A DNA stretch of 15,435 nucleotides, taken from assembly GCA_031969915.1 (NCBI GenBank), contig DALYJJ010000135.1:1-15435 (forward strand). The letters run 5' to 3'. Positions 14,350 to 15,435 of the stretch are shown one piece after another. The notes beneath the pieces are model-generated. The model was not told where the DNA came from. It searched no databases and saw nothing but the letters and a program-made list of their open reading frames with translations. Both the position numbers and the translations under genes were made by a program. The stretch's first letter is position 1, and the number at the start of each line of letters is the position of its first letter. This DNA is from DALYJJ01 sp031969915. Its GTDB lineage: Bacteria; Acidobacteriota; Terriglobia; Bryobacterales; Bryobacteraceae.

Positions 14350-14666
14350 GCCGGGACGGCAATCGGGCCCGTCGGCATGCACACCCATGTGATGGCTGCA
14401 TTCGGAGTGGACCCGTTGACTTGTAACGCTCGGGCGCAATAGCCGTCCGGGCACTGCGCTGACTCGCTGACGCACTCGCCGAACAACCGGCCGTCATATA
14501 CGCGGCACAATTCCACGCACACGCTCATGTCGCTGGCCGAGGCGCGCCGGCCGCTCATGGCCAGCGCCACGCCCGCCCCCAAACCGCCCAGAAACCGTTT
14601 GAACGCGCTGCGGCGGCTCATGCCCGCGGCGAGATCCTTGGATAGTGTTTCAAGTCGTTTGCTCAT
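14346..14666 (-). CDS. Small Tat-exported six-cysteine protein
   Basis: 106 aa. An 18-residue polar n-region (MSKRLETLSKDLAAGMS) precedes a twin-arginine motif SRRSAFKRFL (17-26) and a hydrophobic stretch GGLGAGVALAM; cleavage near ASA (about residue 44) leaves a mature protein of about 62 residues. This contains six cysteines (50, 54, 65, 72, 77, 96), enough for three disulfides or a metal site, in the order VCVELC, GEC, QCPDGYC, WVC. Purine-rich GAGAGGG (14670-14676) lies 3 nt before the ATG. I recognise the leader style from small acidobacterial Tat proteins, but no characterised family. It lies 30 bp after the redoxin gene and overlaps the GT2 start by 4 nt, so it may be the substrate of redox and sugar-modifying neighbours. 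Confidence 0.8.
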   Translation of the reverse strand: MSKRLETLSKDLAAGMSRRSAFKRFLGGLGAGVALAMSGRRASASDMSVCVELCRVYDGRLFGECVSESAQCPDGYCARALQVNGSTPNAAITWVCMPTGPIAVPA

Positions 14667-14696
14667 TTGCCCTCTCTGTGTTTTGATTTCCCAACA

Positions 14697-15435
14697 TTAC
14701 AGCTCCGCCAGCCGCAAGATGGCCTCTTCACCGACAGCCACGTCGCCGGCCAGCCTCCTGTCGGCGCCGATCAGGAACGCGATCGGCGTCGCAAACATCC
14801 CATAGGCCTTCGAAATTTCCCAGTGCTTCTGCAGCACAATCGGGAAGCTCAACTGCTGTTCCCGCGCTTTCGCCCGATTCACCTCGGCGTCCCCGCGGCT
14901 TACCATCAGCACTTCCAGGTTGCGCGCGCGGCGGTGGATCGCCTCGAGCTTCGGCGCCAGCGCCTGGCACGGCCCGCAGCCCGGATCCGAGAAGACCAGA
15001 AGAATCCGCCGCCCGAACCAATGCCGCAGCGAAAACTCCGTGCCGTCCAAGCTCGGCAGCGTGAACTCGGGTGCCGGCGCCCCCGCGGGCAGTCCGTTGC
15101 GGCGGACTTTGCTGCCCTCCAGGCTCCGTTGGTAGGGACCCTGTACCGTCCCCGCCGCGGCGCCCGCCGGCGCCGCCCCACCGAGGGCCGCCAGCAGCGG
15201 CTCGGCTCCCACCAGCAGCCCCGTCTCCGTCAGTCCCTCCGCGCCCACCAGGTAGCCCGTCGGAGTGCCCCTCGCCCGCAGCAGATCGCCCACCTCGTGT
15301 GCCTGCTGAACCAGCAGCGGATGCTCGATCCGTAGTTCGGCCGCCAGCCTCCGGTTCTGCTCGCTGCCGCCCGAGGAAATCAGCAGGACCGCCGGTGCCG
15401 GCGCCGGCGCGGGCGGGGGTAGCTTCTTCAACAGG
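14697..15435 (-). CDS. Tandem redoxin (thioredoxin-fold) protein, 5' partial
   Basis: At least 246 codons; the frame is open to the window edge and the first codons in view (CTG, TTG) look internal, so the N-terminus is missing. A complete C-terminal AhpC/TSA-TlpA-like domain begins near PAGAPAPEFTLPSLDG and has an active-site CGPC motif (14967-14978) in LLVFSDPGCGPCQALAP and a cis-proline segment FATPIAFLIG. The part before it (AVLLISSGGSEQNRRLAAEL, then GTPTGYLVGAEG) aligns with the second half of the same domain (LEVLMVSRGDAEVNRAKARE, then the cis-Pro segment), so the protein carries two redoxin repeats. It probably reduces, oxidises or isomerises disulfides outside the cytoplasm, like MauD/TlpA proteins; signal or membrane segments would be beyond the window. 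It is the first visible gene of the Cys-rich protein/glycosyltransferase operon. Confidence 0.87.
   Translation of the reverse strand, partial: LLKKLPPPAPAPAPAVLLISSGGSEQNRRLAAELRIEHPLLVQQAHEVGDLLRARGTPTGYLVGAEGLTETGLLVGAEPLLAALGGAAPAGAAAGTVQGPYQRSLEGSKVRRNGLPAGAPAPEFTLPSLDGTEFSLRHWFGRRILLVFSDPGCGPCQALAPKLEAIHRRARNLEVLMVSRGDAEVNRAKAREQQLSFPIVLQKHWEISKAYGMFATPIAFLIGADRRLAGDVAVGEEAILRLAEL

Noticed and set aside
14350..14475. 42-residue N-terminal extension of the GT2 gene
   Set aside because: It runs through the Cys-rich protein gene in another frame; the GTG at 14349 overlaps that gene's stop and starts the GT domain.

Overview
This GC-rich, densely packed window most likely comes from an Acidobacteriota chromosome of the Solibacter/Bryobacter type. 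The lineage is inferred from gene content: a winged-helix/one-TM/PD40-propeller protein, paired Tat-exported sulfatases, a small-protein/nucleotidyltransferase pair, and the base composition. No rRNA, tRNA, CRISPR array, insertion sequence or phage gene was seen. No gap between genes exceeds 150 bases.

Layout: (1) 1-2007, minus: 5' part of a membrane-anchored winged-helix protein with a TolB-like PD40 beta-propeller; its C-terminus lies outside the window. (2) 2135-2797, plus: a secreted YSC84/SYLF lipid-binding protein, divergent from the first gene and convergent with the next. (3) 2808-7141, minus: two overlapping genes that together match the long 2-hydroxyacyl-CoA dehydratase activase-related proteins: two BcrAD/BadFG ATPase domains plus DUF2229 in the first, a COG3581-type module in the second. 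A good promoter candidate precedes them. (4) 7284-10050, minus: two overlapping Tat-type sulfatase genes, the first resembling heparan N-sulfatases. (5) 10198-10865, plus: a 64-aa protein translationally coupled to a minimal nucleotidyltransferase, resembling a toxin-antitoxin module. (6) 10881-12164: an AraC-family regulator divergent from a VOC/glyoxalase-fold protein across 54 bp, both apparently expressed from leaderless or near-leaderless transcripts. (7) 12207-15435, minus: a compact operon of a tandem-redoxin protein (5' end outside the window), a 106-aa Tat-exported six-cysteine protein, a GT2 glycosyltransferase, a GT4 glycosyltransferase, and a 44-aa ORF with one hydrophobic helix. 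The last four are joined by 4-nt start/stop overlaps.

The most interesting part is region 7. A small exported protein with an even number of cysteines sits between a CGPC thiol-redox protein and two glycosyltransferases, all apparently co-translated. This resembles the logic of a post-translationally modified secreted peptide pathway (disulfide formation plus glycosylation), but that reading is inference. Two glycosyltransferase starts had to be moved from the longest ORF to the codon overlapping the upstream stop, and the 44-aa ORF is easily missed because of its length.
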